DNA from: Stenotrophomonas maltophilia
GTDB lineage: Bacteria > Pseudomonadota > Gammaproteobacteria > Xanthomonadales > Xanthomonadaceae
Length of the DNA stretch: 64,000 bases
Direction: 5' to 3'
Assembly: GCF_900186865.1 (NCBI RefSeq)
Contig: NZ_LT906480.1
Coordinates: forward strand, 4,358,001 to 4,422,000
Part shown: positions 17,576 to 28,018 of the stretch, in pieces
Layout of the letters: each line of letters starts with the position of its first letter
Position numbering within the stretch: position 1 is the stretch's first letter
Notes under the pieces: generated by a model
Seen by the model: the letters and a program-made list of their open reading frames with translations, nothing else
The model's database searches: none
What the model was told of the DNA's origin: nothing
Program-made: the position numbers and the translations under genes

Positions 17576-18469
17576 TCAGGACGCTTCGCCCCCACTCGCC
17601 ATCGTCGCGCGCTTCGCTGCGTACTCGGCGAAGACCACGCCGGATACCGCCAGCACGCCCCCTGCCAGTACCCAGCCACTGAGCGATTCGCCCAGCAGCA
17701 GCACGGCCAGTGCGGCGGTCACGATCGGCACCAGGTTGAAGAAGCCGGAGACACGCGCTGCGCCCAACCGTGACAATCCAGTCATCCAGGTCAGTGGGGC
17801 CAGGATCGACGCGCATACTGCCGCAAACCCGATGCAGCCGACCGCAGTGAGATTGTTCACCCCGGTACCGACCAGCAGCTGCGCCGGCAACAGGATCAGC
17901 GACGCGGCGGTGGCCTGCAGGAACAACGATTCCAGCACCGTCAGCGGGATCTTCCAGCGCTGCATCAGCACGTTGTAGGCGGCAAAGGCCAACGCACCGA
18001 TCAGCATGATCGCATCACCGCGGTTCACGCCCTGAGCGGCCAATCGTGCCAGGTCGCCCTGCGAGACCACCGCCACCACCCCGACAGTGGAAATCACCGC
18101 ACCGGCAATGGAGGTACCGCGCACCGGATGGCCCATGAACACGCGTGACAACGCCAATGCGAGCAGTGGAATCAATGCCTGGATCACGCCCATGTTGGTG
18201 GCCGAGGTGAAGTGCGCCGCATAGTACGCAAGGCACTGGTACATCACCCCGCCCAGGCACCCCAGCAGCAGGAAGCGGCCAAGGTTGGCACGCACGGTCT
18301 GCAGGTTGTTGCGCAGCCGCGGCAGCGCGAAGGGCAACAGGACAATGGCCGCCACCAGCCAGCGGAAGAAACCAATATCGATGGGACCGACCGCGCCCGA
18401 GGCCAGCTTGGTCACGATGGTATTCGCGCCCCACAGCAGGCAGGCAAGGATTGGGAAGAGGTAGTTCAA
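17576..18469 (-). CDS. EamA-family (DMT superfamily) transporter
   Basis: A 297-residue inner-membrane transporter with ten predicted helices in two EamA repeats (first NYLFPILACLLWGANTIVTKLASG, second from about residue 150, GALAFAAYNVLMQRWK). Such carriers export or import small metabolites, amino acids or drugs. I chose a TTG start at 18469 because family members begin (M)NYLFP; an ATG at 18526 would add 19 polar residues and leave only seven bases to the divergent AraC gene. Neither start has a strong ribosome site. The AraC-type neighbour is the likely regulator, a common pairing for EamA exporters. Confidence 0.85.
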   Translation of the reverse strand: MNYLFPILACLLWGANTIVTKLASGAVGPIDIGFFRWLVAAIVLLPFALPRLRNNLQTVRANLGRFLLLGCLGGVMYQCLAYYAAHFTSATNMGVIQALIPLLALALSRVFMGHPVRGTSIAGAVISTVGVVAVVSQGDLARLAAQGVNRGDAIMLIGALAFAAYNVLMQRWKIPLTVLESLFLQATAASLILLPAQLLVGTGVNNLTAVGCIGFAAVCASILAPLTWMTGLSRLGAARVSGFFNLVPIVTAALAVLLLGESLSGWVLAGGVLAVSGVVFAEYAAKRATMASGGEAS

Positions 18470-18533
18470 GAGCGTGGGTGTACGTGGGGGAATGGCAAGC
18501 GTACGCTTGGCGCATATCGAGGACATCCTGAAA

Positions 18534-19337
18534 ATGCGTCACTCCGACCCCGGGTTGCGGCAACCGATGGAGCCCATCCCCACCTTCCGCCAGCTGCCCG
18601 GTCCGGTCTACTTCCGGCAGGGTGCGATGGAGCCCACCGACTGGGGCACGCACAGCCATCCTTGGGGCCAGTTCAACTTCGTCGCACAAGGGGTGATGGA
18701 GATGAAGATCGACGGCGAGTGGATGGTGTCCCCGCCCCATTACGCGATCTGGATCCCACCGGGAATGCCCCACTATTCGCGCAACCGGTCGCGGTTGGCC
18801 TATCGCTCGGCCTACCTGTCGCCGGCGTTGTCACGCCGCCTGCCCGAGCGTTGCAGTGCGCTGGAAGTCAGCCCATTGCTGCGCGAGCTGCTGCACGAGC
18901 TGGCGCGACAGGGCGTGACCGATCCGCGGACGCCGGCCCAGCGGTGCATGGCCGCCGTGGTGATCGACCAGATCCTCAATGCCGCAGTGCTGCCCAGCTT
19001 CCTGCCGATCGCCAGCAGCGATGCCCTGAAACAGGTGATGGCGTACATCGAGAAGCACCTGTCCGCAGCCGAGTCGGTCGCCGATATCGCGCAGCGGCAC
19101 CACATGAGCGTACGCAAGCTGGAGCGCATGGCACGCAGCGAGCTGGGCATGTCACTTGGTGACTGGCGCGGTCGGGTGAAGTTCGTGCGCGCCACCGAAG
19201 CGCTGTGCACACGCCGGCCGATCAGCCGGATTGCCGAGGAGCTGGGCTATTCCGGCGTCAGCGCCTTCGCAGAGATGTTCAAGCGGCACGCACAGTGCAC
19301 GCCGGACCAGTACCGGAAACTGCATCGGGCGGGGTGA
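18534..19337 (+). CDS. AraC-family transcriptional regulator with N-terminal cupin
   Basis: A 267-residue regulator. The N-terminal half is a cupin-type sensor (THSHPWGQFNFVAQGVMEMK … YAIWIPPGMPHYSRN), and the C-terminal third carries two helix-turn-helix motifs (AESVADIAQRHHMSVRKLERM and PISRIAEELGYSGVSAFAEMFKRH), the second with the conserved AraC signature. The start at 18534 has GAGGA ten bases upstream. It is divergent from the EamA transporter and most likely activates or represses it in response to an exported compound. Confidence 0.92.
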   Translation: MRHSDPGLRQPMEPIPTFRQLPGPVYFRQGAMEPTDWGTHSHPWGQFNFVAQGVMEMKIDGEWMVSPPHYAIWIPPGMPHYSRNRSRLAYRSAYLSPALSRRLPERCSALEVSPLLRELLHELARQGVTDPRTPAQRCMAAVVIDQILNAAVLPSFLPIASSDALKQVMAYIEKHLSAAESVADIAQRHHMSVRKLERMARSELGMSLGDWRGRVKFVRATEALCTRRPISRIAEELGYSGVSAFAEMFKRHAQCTPDQYRKLHRAG

Positions 19338-19422
19338 AGAGCGCATCGAGGGATGTCGATTTCCGCCCTCGTCGTTCGTCGGAACAGAAGAGACAGGCCT
19401 TCCCGCCTGCAGGAGCGCCGCG

Positions 19423-20064
19423 ATGTCCCCCATCCTCACCGCCTTTGCCACCTCCCCCGACCGCGGCCAGGGCCTGGCCCGTGACATGCGCGTGCGCTGG
19501 GCGCTGGAGGAACTGGGCGTGCCCTATGACGTGCAGCTGCTGACCTTCGCCGAAATGAAGCAACCTGCCCACCTGGCGCGGAATCCCTTCGGACAGATTC
19601 CCACCTGGCAGGAGGGCGACCAGGTCCTGTTCGAATCCGGCGCGATCGTCCTGCACCTGGCCGAACAGCATGCCGGCCTGCTCCCCGTCGGTCCGGATGC
19701 GCGCATGCGCGCAGTCATGTGGGTGTTCGCCGCGTTGAATACGGTGGAGCCACCCATCGTCGAGCGCTCGATGGCCTGGGTGCTGGAGCGCGAACAGCCC
19801 TGGTATGCACGGCGATTGGTGATGCTGGACGAGCGCGTGCGGATGCGTCTCTCACAACTGTCCGCGTGGTTGGGCGCGGCGGCGTGGCTGGACGGCGGGT
19901 TCAGCGTGGGCGACCTGATGATGGTCTCGGTACTGCTGCGCCTGAAGAGCAGCGGCCTGCTCGACGAGTACCCGCTGCTGGTGGCCTATGTGGCACGGGC
20001 GACGCAGCGTCCCGCCTATCAGCGCGCGTTTGCTGCGCAGTTGGCGGTATTCCAGAACGGGTAG
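19423..20064 (+). CDS. Glutathione S-transferase family protein
   Basis: A 213-residue two-domain GST. The thioredoxin-like N-terminal domain (residues 1-85) contains RVRWALEELGVPYDVQ and the glutathione-binding NPFGQIPTW … LFESGAIVLHLAE. The helical C-terminal domain contains the SVGDLMMVSVL capping motif. The ATG at 19423 has AGGAG nine bases upstream. The TAG stop is part of a GTAG-headed palindrome (20061-20083), one of several such cases here. It may detoxify electrophiles; the substrate is unknown. Confidence 0.92.
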   Translation: MSPILTAFATSPDRGQGLARDMRVRWALEELGVPYDVQLLTFAEMKQPAHLARNPFGQIPTWQEGDQVLFESGAIVLHLAEQHAGLLPVGPDARMRAVMWVFAALNTVEPPIVERSMAWVLEREQPWYARRLVMLDERVRMRLSQLSAWLGAAAWLDGGFSVGDLMMVSVLLRLKSSGLLDEYPLLVAYVARATQRPAYQRAFAAQLAVFQNG

Positions 20065-20083
20065 TTCCACGCCATGGGTGGAA
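20061..20083 (+). repeat. SMAG-like GTAG-headed palindrome
   Basis: GTAG (20061-20064) directly followed by the hairpin TTCCAC-GCCATGG-GTGGAA (20065-20083). The TAG of the head is the stop codon of the glutathione transferase gene. The structure matches the GTAG-headed REP/SMAG elements of S. maltophilia. Confidence 0.7.
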
Positions 20084-20087
20084 ACAC

Positions 20088-20495
20088 TCAGCGCAAGCTG
20101 CGCCGGCAGGCGGCCTGCACCAGCATCAGCTGCGCTACCAGGATCAGCATCGCGCAGCCTGACAGCAGCCACGGGTCGATGTACCACTGCGCGTTGAAAC
20201 TGAAATCACCGGCGGAAATGCGCTTCCAGCCGTTGAAGTGCTGCATCGCTGCAACCACGAACGCGAAGCCGCCCGCTGTGTACGACAACCAGGGCACGAT
20301 GAGGCTCCCCGGCCGCGCGAACAATGTCAGCACGCCCAGCACACCGATGACAGTGCGTTGTACGCGGCAGTATGGGCAGACATAGGCCATCCCGCTCCAC
20401 TCCACCGCCCAGGCCAACAGGCTGACCAGCACGGCCACGCCTGCGGCTGTGTACAGGACTTTCGGCGTGATCGTCATGCCACCCTCGTGTGCCAT
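20088..20495 (-). CDS. DsbB-like four-helix membrane protein
   Basis: A 135-residue inner-membrane protein with four predicted helices. After helix 1 it carries VCPYCRVQRTVIGVLG, close to the DsbB motif CPLCxxQR that exchanges electrons with quinone. The second periplasmic loop (ISAGDFSFNAQWYIDP) lacks the Cys pair of true DsbB, so it cannot pass electrons to DsbA in the classical way. The ATG at 20495 follows AGGAGC six bases upstream. It may be a reduced DsbB relative such as those paired with other thiol proteins, or a non-redox descendant. It converges with the GST gene. Confidence 0.7.
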   Translation of the reverse strand: MAHEGGMTITPKVLYTAAGVAVLVSLLAWAVEWSGMAYVCPYCRVQRTVIGVLGVLTLFARPGSLIVPWLSYTAGGFAFVVAAMQHFNGWKRISAGDFSFNAQWYIDPWLLSGCAMLILVAQLMLVQAACRRSLR

Positions 20496-20544
20496 CCGGT
20501 GCTCCTTGGTTGAAAGACCCGGGCAGGGTAGCAGTGCTGCAGCC

Positions 20545-20964
20545 TCATCCCTTCTTGATGACAGTCCGCTTGCCGATGGTGCTGGTCTTGCCAGCGGTCG
20601 GCCTGGCCAAGCCAGGAATCAGGAAATCGGTGGCCTTATGGCCCATCGACACCTTGGACGCCAGCCAGCGCGGCATGCGCCCGCGACCGGTCCAGGTCAG
20701 GCGCTTGTATTCCGGGTCGCGATACTTGGGCGCGACTTTGCCGGATTTACGGCGGGTGGGTTTGCGGGCGGGCGCAGGTGTTTCCGAGGCTTCGCCACCG
20801 AAGAGTTCTTCGAGGGTGTAGCCGGCTTCGGCCGCGGCAGCCTTCAACATCCGCCGCACCGCGCTGGCCGGACGGCGGCTGGAAATGAGCTGTTTCCGCT
20901 TTTCAGCGGCAACCACCAAGGCGCCCAGCTCCCGAAGGCTGAGCGATTCAATATCGATCGTCAT
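20545..20964 (-). CDS. H-NS-family nucleoid/histone-like DNA-binding protein
   Basis: A 139-residue H-NS-type protein. The N-terminal helix region (SLSLRELGALVVAAEKRKQL) is the oligomerisation domain, a basic linker follows (APARKPTRRKSGK), and then the DNA-binding core YRDPEYKRLTWTGRGRMPRWL, which matches the family signature Y-x-(D/N)-P…T-W-x-GRGR-x-P-x-W. The C-terminal tail is Lys-rich (TSTIGKRTVIKKG). H-NS proteins silence AT-rich, horizontally acquired DNA and bridge DNA filaments. The start at 20964 is chosen over upstream codons because MTIDIESLS is the natural N-terminus. Divergent from the DoxX gene. Confidence 0.9.
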   Translation of the reverse strand: MTIDIESLSLRELGALVVAAEKRKQLISSRRPASAVRRMLKAAAAEAGYTLEELFGGEASETPAPARKPTRRKSGKVAPKYRDPEYKRLTWTGRGRMPRWLASKVSMGHKATDFLIPGLARPTAGKTSTIGKRTVIKKG

Positions 20965-21082
20965 GATGGAAAGGTGTCCTGCGGCCGGCCAGCTGTCAAG
21001 CCGCCTTGCCCGGCACGTAGACACGGGCTTCACTGCCGGTGGGCTCCGATCGCCTTCGGCAGCCATCTCCGAGGACTTCGAC

Positions 21083-21475
21083 GTGAGCAACTCATCGCAT
21101 TCGCTCGCCTACCTGCTTGCGCGCATCCTGCTGATGGCACTGTTCCTGGTGTCCGGCATCGGCAAGCTCGGCGACCTCAGCGGTACCCAGGGCTACATGG
21201 AAGCGATGGGGGTACCCGGCATCCTGCTGTGGCCTACCATTGCTTTCGAGATCGGCAGCGGCCTGTGCATCCTGCTGGGCTTCCAGACCCGGCTGGTATC
21301 GATCGTGCTGGCAGGCTTCAGCCTGGTCACCGCCTTCATCTTCCACCACAACGTTGCCGACCCGACCCAGCAGATCATGTTCCTGAAGAACCTGGGGCTT
21401 GCCGGTGGCTTCCTGCTGCTGGCCTGCACCGGGGCGGGGCGCTACAGCATCGATGGGCGTGGGCGGCGCGGATGA
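21083..21475 (+). CDS. DoxX-family membrane protein
   Basis: A 130-residue four-helix inner-membrane protein. LLARILLMALFLVSGIGKLGDLSGTQGYM is the typical DoxX/DoxD N-terminus, with an invariant-looking SGIGK. These proteins are linked to thiol or redox stress and to quinone chemistry, without a firm general mechanism. It starts with GTG at 21083, nine bases after GAGG. The stop lies inside a 26-bp palindrome that also carries the stop of the converging serine hydrolase gene. Confidence 0.85.
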   Translation: MSNSSHSLAYLLARILLMALFLVSGIGKLGDLSGTQGYMEAMGVPGILLWPTIAFEIGSGLCILLGFQTRLVSIVLAGFSLVTAFIFHHNVADPTQQIMFLKNLGLAGGFLLLACTGAGRYSIDGRGRRG

Positions 21476-21496
21476 TGGCGGCATGCCGCCATCATC
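21471..21496. terminator. Bidirectional 26-bp palindrome holding two stop codons
   Basis: GATGATGGCGGCA (21471-21483) is followed at once by its exact reverse complement TGCCGCCATCATC (21484-21496). The TGA of the DoxX gene (21473-21475) and the TGA of the serine hydrolase on the other strand (21492-21494) both lie in it. It probably forms a hairpin at both 3' ends. No T-run is present. Confidence 0.75.
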
Positions 21497-23210
21497 CCTG
21501 GCCCACGGGCTGGACGCGCTGCAGACGCAGGTTGCGCCATGTCGGCTGGGAGCTGCGGAAATCCACCGCTTCGCCATCGCTGGTGAACAGCAGGCCTGGC
21601 TCCACTTCAGTGACCAGGCGGATGCCATCGATGTACAGCCAGCCCTGTCGCTGCTCCAGCACAACGGACATCGACGGTTTTCCCCATTGGTCGATGCGAT
21701 AGCGCCCCAGCCAGGGTTGCCAATGGGGCGCGCGCGGCCCGGTGGACCCATCGATGGGATCGTTCTGGTCCAGGCCATCCTCGCCGTTCGTACATTCCAG
21801 GTGCGCCGGCAGCATCTCCGTCGCCGCATGGTAACGGTACGTCGCAACCTCTCCATCGGTGTCCGCGGTGAACAGCTGGTCGCTGTCGATGGCCGCAAAC
21901 CGTCTGCCCACAGCTTGCGCCCCACGATGCAGTTGCAGTTCACCGCTTCCGGCAACCACGATCTTCGCCTTGCCGCTGCGCCCTATCCAGTCTCCCGCCA
22001 TCCGCTGCATCTGGTCCTGGTTCAACCTGATCGGCGCCAGGGACGATAGCGGCACACGCGGCTGACGGGGCCCGAAACGCGCCGACAGCAGCTGATCGAT
22101 CAGACGCTCGCCGATGCCGTACCCCGCGGACGTCGCGCGGTTGAACATCGCGGCAAATCCAACGTTGGCCTGCCTGCAGTAGGTGAACACGCACCCGAAT
22201 CCGAATCCTCCGCCGCGATGGTGCAGCAGCCGCACCGGTGTACTACCGTAGAGGCGTTCGCTGCGCATTACACCGAGGCCGTAGTCACCGCCCAGGCCGA
22301 AACCATGCATCTCGTCCCAGAGACGGGGCTCAAGCAGTTGCTGCGCACCGGTTTGGCCGCCACCGAGCAGGAAGCCAAGATACTTCGCCATGTCGGCGGC
22401 ACTGGTCCAGACGCCTCCCGACACCACCAGCGGCGTCACCGGCGGCACCTGCGCATGGCCTTCCTGGGTTCCCAGTGCCCGCCCCCTGCTTGCCAGGTAG
22501 ACCGACGCATCGGCTGTACTGTCGTGCATTCCCAGTGGCTCGAAGATCCGGCGCTGCAGCCAGGCCGGATAGCCGATGCCCGCAACCTGCTCAAGGACAT
22601 GACCGGCAAGGTCGAAGCCCAGGTTGGAATAACGATAGCGCGTACCCACCGGAAAGCGCAGCCATGTCTGCGAGATGCTGCGGACGTGCGCATCAAAGCC
22701 CGGTGACGCCGGTTCGTAATTGTTGCCCAGCGGCGCCTCGTGCGTGAATCCCGCGCGATTGGCAAGCAGCAGGCGCAGGGTGATGCGCTCCTGCGGGGAA
22801 TGCTCGAAGCGACTGCGCACGGTGAACGACGGCAGATAGCGGGTAATGGGCGCATCCAGATCAAGAATGCCGTCCTGCACGGCCAACAGCACCGCCACCG
22901 CCGCGAAATTCTTCGAGGTGGACTGGATGCTGAACATCGTACTGGCGTCCGCGGCCGCGCTACCCTGGCCTGATACGTGACCGAAGCCTTCAGTCCAGCG
23001 CACCTGCCCGCCCTCGACCAGGCAGACGGCAGCGGCACCGATGCCGCTGCCTTGCATGGCGGAGCGGATCACGCTGCGCTCCGCTTCGATCAGGTTCCCG
23101 GTGGTGACGGTGGGCTGCGCCGCCGTGGCAACACCGGTGGGCATGAGCGTGGCCGCCGGAACAGCCGCGACATTGGCCAGGAAGGCGCGACGACTGAGCG
23201 TACCAGGCAT
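21492..23210 (-). CDS. Tat-exported serine hydrolase, class C β-lactamase/DD-peptidase fold
   Basis: A 572-residue protein. Residues 1-35 hold a twin-arginine leader (TLSRRAFLANVAAV). The catalytic fold follows with the SxxK motif at Ser97-Lys100 (STSK), YxN as Tyr194-Asn196 (YSN) and an HRG-type third motif (LLHHRGGGFG). The C-terminal 170 residues are an extra β-rich domain as in esterase/EstB-like and DmpA-neighbour proteins. It could be a D-aminopeptidase, esterase or penicillin-binding hydrolase; motifs do not choose between them. The ATG at 23210 follows GGAGTG. It converges with DoxX. Confidence 0.88.
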   Translation of the reverse strand: MPGTLSRRAFLANVAAVPAATLMPTGVATAAQPTVTTGNLIEAERSVIRSAMQGSGIGAAAVCLVEGGQVRWTEGFGHVSGQGSAAADASTMFSIQSTSKNFAAVAVLLAVQDGILDLDAPITRYLPSFTVRSRFEHSPQERITLRLLLANRAGFTHEAPLGNNYEPASPGFDAHVRSISQTWLRFPVGTRYRYSNLGFDLAGHVLEQVAGIGYPAWLQRRIFEPLGMHDSTADASVYLASRGRALGTQEGHAQVPPVTPLVVSGGVWTSAADMAKYLGFLLGGGQTGAQQLLEPRLWDEMHGFGLGGDYGLGVMRSERLYGSTPVRLLHHRGGGFGFGCVFTYCRQANVGFAAMFNRATSAGYGIGERLIDQLLSARFGPRQPRVPLSSLAPIRLNQDQMQRMAGDWIGRSGKAKIVVAGSGELQLHRGAQAVGRRFAAIDSDQLFTADTDGEVATYRYHAATEMLPAHLECTNGEDGLDQNDPIDGSTGPRAPHWQPWLGRYRIDQWGKPSMSVVLEQRQGWLYIDGIRLVTEVEPGLLFTSDGEAVDFRSSQPTWRNLRLQRVQPVGQG

Positions 23211-23328
23211 CAGATCACTCCACTTCGGGATGCCGCCATCTTCCCGCCAGCAGAAATGGCGGGGCATGTGTCATTCGGCACAGAGTGCGGTGATCGACGG
23301 TGCTGCGCCTTCGCCTGCCGAGCAGGCC

Positions 23329-23970
23329 TCAGCCCGGAGGGTCCGGCAAGCGGATTCCCTGCGCCGAAACAAAGGCGCGGGACTCGCTCCAATAGGCCTG
23401 TGGCGGTTCCCGCAACTCTGGTCGCGCCCAGTAATCGTCGCCATGCAATTCGCTCATCACATGACGCCAGCCATCACGCGGATCATGAACCTGAAATCGA
23501 CCGCGATGATGGCGCGGATGATATGCGTAGTGGCCGAGCGCCTCCTGGCGCGCTTCATCCGGCGAACGACCTGTCTGATGGACCAGCGTCCATGCACGCA
23601 TGTGGCGCGCATGCGCGAGCGCGCCAAGGTACTCGTCCTCATCCAGCAGTGGGACCCGCTCACCGCGGGCCAGGCACAGTGCGTCCGATTCGGCTTCATA
23701 GTCCAGCGATGGCTGCGCCAGTTCCGGGCGCCGGTGCCAATAACCTTCCCCTTCCACCTGCAGCATCGCCCAATGCCAGGGCTCGTCGTGGAAGATCAGC
23801 GCGTGCTCGTAATCGCGGCCGGGGCTCTGGTCGGGATAGCGTTGGCGTGCCTGTTCAAGTGCCAGCGCCTCGGGCACCTGTCCATAGTGGACCAGGCACC
23901 AGGCAAACAGGTGCCGGCTGTCTTCGATTTCGTTGGTGAAGTCTTCCACCGGCGTATCGGTGCTGGCCAT
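23329..23970 (-). CDS. Internally duplicated hypothetical protein
   Basis: A 213-residue soluble protein with two similar halves: about residues 22-105 and 125-206. Shared features, in order, are AW-LVH, an E-A-rich helix, a DEPW/DPRDGW-W loop, an EGEGYW/HGDDYW turn, a RPEL-x-P motif and a Y-x-E-S-x-A helix. I see no signal peptide or membrane helix. I do not recognise the family. The duplicated β-hairpin and the Trp/His content would suit a small ligand- or peptide-binding repeat. It lies 118 bases upstream of the serine hydrolase on the same strand and just downstream of tRNA-Ile. Confidence 0.72.
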   Translation of the reverse strand: MASTDTPVEDFTNEIEDSRHLFAWCLVHYGQVPEALALEQARQRYPDQSPGRDYEHALIFHDEPWHWAMLQVEGEGYWHRRPELAQPSLDYEAESDALCLARGERVPLLDEDEYLGALAHARHMRAWTLVHQTGRSPDEARQEALGHYAYHPRHHRGRFQVHDPRDGWRHVMSELHGDDYWARPELREPPQAYWSESRAFVSAQGIRLPDPPG

Positions 23971-24060
23971 GGTCGATCCCTGTGTGCGGATCAGATGGTA
24001 CCGACGCTGCAGGTCGCGCTGGGGAGCGATGAGACCTGCGACCGGTCAGGCGAGGTCGGT

Positions 24061-24136
<76 letters not shown>

Positions 24137-24176
24137 GGCGCAGCGTCACAGTGTAGTGGAGGCCGCGCTCGATCGG

Positions 24177-24483
24177 CTACCCGGCAGCAGCAAGAGCCTC
24201 AGCCACATGCCCCAACCGCGTCTCCGCCACGTCCGCAAACCACACCTGCCGCCGCAGGTGCGCGTGGAACAGCGCCACAGTCCTCCTGGTCTCTTCCAGC
24301 CCCTTCTGGTTGTCGCCGCCGAAGCCAGCAAATAATCCAGCACCAGACTGCGTCAGCAACGCCAGCGTCGCTCTTCGGGCGAATCCCAGTGAATCCTCGC
24401 GCTCGCTCGTCGCGCATCACATCTTCCCAATCCAATAGCGGCGCAAACGCGCAGCCGTTGAGAAGACCTGCTGGATACGTCAT
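24177..24483 (-). pseudogene. Possible frameshifted remnant downstream of rpoD
   Basis: Two minus-strand frames read like one protein joined by a frameshift near 24400. From an ATG at 24483 the first reads MTYPAGLLNGCAFAPLLDWED and then loses sense. The second frame from about 24400 to 24177 reads DSLGFARRATLALLTQSGAG … RQVWFADVAETRLGHV and ends in a normal stop. Together they would give about 100 residues. The N-terminal start sits against the rpoD terminator and base composition is lower in GC than its neighbours. I recognise no family, and a chance pattern is possible. Confidence 0.35.
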
Positions 24484-24529
24484 CGCAAACAGCAGCTGGC
24501 TCGGCTCTACAGAAAGCACACACACCCCA

Positions 24530-24559
24530 AAAAGAAAAACCCCGCACCAGGCGGGGTTT
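24530..24559 (-). terminator. Rho-independent terminator of rpoD
   Basis: On the minus strand the stem AAACCCCGC (24559-24551) pairs with GCGGGGTTT (24545-24537) around a five-base loop and is followed by TTCTTTTTG. It starts 29 bases after the rpoD stop. Confidence 0.93.
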
Positions 24560-24587
24560 CTCTCAACGCTTCAACAGCCGCTGGAAA

Positions 24588-26441
<1,854 letters not shown>

Positions 26442-26483
26442 GTAGTGCTCGCGCCACCGGCAGGGAGAAATAGGGAACGTAGC

Positions 26484-26489
26484 ATTATA
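26484..26489 (-). promoter_or_regulatory. Putative rpoD -10 promoter element
   Basis: The minus strand reads TATAAT, a perfect sigma-70 -10 hexamer, 42 bases before the rpoD start codon, leaving a 5' leader of about 36 nt. The -35 position, 17 bases upstream, reads CGGCAG and is poor, so activation or a different spacing may matter. Confidence 0.5.
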
Positions 26490-26530
26490 CCAGCCCGGGG
26501 CCCTGCCTGCCGGGCGGTGGTCCCGCAGGC

Positions 26531-26971
26531 TCAGGGCCGGAGAAGGAAGGTCACGGGACCGTCATTGACCAGGCTGACGACCATATGGGCACCAAATCGG
26601 CCCGTTTCCACCCCTGGCGCGTGATTTTCACGACAGATCTCGACAAAACGGTTGAACCCGCGTTCAGCCTCTTCCGGCGGCGCGGCCGTGGTGAAGCTCG
26701 GCCGCATGCCCGAACGGGTGTCGGCGGCCAGGGTGAACTGGCTGACCAGCAGCAGGCCGCCGCCCGTATCGCGCAGCGAGCGGTTCATCTTCCCGGCCTC
26801 GTCGGCGAATACCCGGTAGCCCAGCAGGCGCTCGGCCATCCGCCGCAACTGGGCCTCGGTATCGCCCGGCTCCATGCCGACCAGGGCCAACAGGCCAGGG
26901 CCGATCTGCCCCACGGCCTCATCGTCGACATGGACGGCGGCCTGGCTGACACGCTGGATCAGGACGAGCAT
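26531..26971 (-). CDS. dtd: D-aminoacyl-tRNA deacylase
   Basis: A 146-residue Dtd enzyme, which frees tRNA wrongly charged with D-amino acids (and glycine on tRNA-Ala). The two signature stretches are present: [15 protein letters not shown] and the C-terminal NDGPVTFLL, the counterpart of the Gly-cisPro/Ser-Gln-Phe active-site motifs of the DTD fold. The start at 26971 ([13 protein letters not shown]) is the family N-terminus. It is divergent from the lipid A acyltransferase gene with 61 bases between. Confidence 0.95.
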   Translation of the reverse strand: MLVLIQRVSQAAVHVDDEAVGQIGPGLLALVGMEPGDTEAQLRRMAERLLGYRVFADEAGKMNRSLRDTGGGLLLVSQFTLAADTRSGMRPSFTTAAPPEEAERGFNRFVEICRENHAPGVETGRFGAHMVVSLVNDGPVTFLLRP

Positions 26972-27032
26972 CGTGGGCTTCCAATGAACAGGGCCGGCCA
27001 CGATAGCAGCGCCCTTGGCTAAACTGGCGCCG

Positions 27033-27953
27033 ATGAATCCGCAACGCAAAGCCCGGCTGGTCTACCGCGCCACCACCCTGTTCGCCCGCCTGCCCTGGCC
27101 GCTGCTGCGGGCATTCGCGCGCGCCCTGGCGTGGGCATGGATCGCCCTCAATGCCCGTGAGAGCCGCGTCACCCGGCGCAACCTGGAACTGGCCTACCCG
27201 GAACTGGATGGCGCCGCGCGCGACCGCCTGCACCGTGATCTGCTGCGCTCCACCGCGCTGCAGGCCATCGAAACCCTGCGGCTGTGGAGCCAGGCGCCGG
27301 CCGACAACCTGCGCCTGCACCTGAAGCAGCGCCATGGCGAGGCCCTGTACGACGCCGCCCTGGCCAGCGGCAAGGGCGTGATCGTGGCCGCGCCGCACTT
27401 CGGCAACTGGGAGCTGCTGAACCAGTGGCTGGCCTCGCGCGGGCAGATCGCCATCGTCTACAAGCCGCCGGAGGACGAGGCCAGCGATGCCTTCCTGCAG
27501 CTGGTGCGCGGCGGCCAGAACGTACAGCAGGTGCGCGCCGAAGGCCCGGCCGTGCGCCAGCTGTTCAAGGTGCTCAAGGACGGCGGCGCCACCGGCATCC
27601 TGCCCGACCAGCAACCCAAGGCCGGCGATGGCGTGTTCGTGCCGTTCTTCGGCGTGCAGGCGCTGACCATGACCCTGGTCAACCGGCTGGCCGAACGCAC
27701 GGGTGCCACCGTGCTCTATGGCTGGTGCGAACGCATCGGGCCGGACATGGAGTTCGCGCTGCACATCGAGCCGACCGACCCGGCCGTGGCCGATCCGGAC
27801 CCGCTGGTGGCGGCCACCGCCCTCAACGCCGGTATCGAACGCATCGCCCGCCGCGACCCGGCGCAGTACCAGTGGACCTACAAGCGCTATACGCTGCGGC
27901 CACCGGGCAGTAGCGAGGAAGACCCGTACGCAACTGAGGAACACCCCCACTGA
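27033..27953 (+). CDS. Lipid A lauroyl/myristoyl acyltransferase (LpxL/HtrB family)
   Basis: A 306-residue LPLAT-type acyltransferase that adds a secondary acyl chain to Kdo2-lipid A on the inner membrane. The catalytic H-x4-E motif is His122-Glu127 (HFGNWE), followed by the conserved [11 protein letters not shown] region and WTYKRY near the C-terminus. An N-terminal amphipathic anchor ([20 protein letters not shown]) replaces a clear membrane helix. I prefer the ATG at 27033 (MNPQRKARL). It is divergent from dtd and 65 bases upstream of ribA. Confidence 0.9.
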   Translation: MNPQRKARLVYRATTLFARLPWPLLRAFARALAWAWIALNARESRVTRRNLELAYPELDGAARDRLHRDLLRSTALQAIETLRLWSQAPADNLRLHLKQRHGEALYDAALASGKGVIVAAPHFGNWELLNQWLASRGQIAIVYKPPEDEASDAFLQLVRGGQNVQQVRAEGPAVRQLFKVLKDGGATGILPDQQPKAGDGVFVPFFGVQALTMTLVNRLAERTGATVLYGWCERIGPDMEFALHIEPTDPAVADPDPLVAATALNAGIERIARRDPAQYQWTYKRYTLRPPGSSEEDPYATEEHPH

Positions 27954-28018
27954 CGGCCGCCTGCGACCACTGGCCGCACCACGTTGAATACGACGCCGGC
28001 GCCCCCATAGAGACTGCG

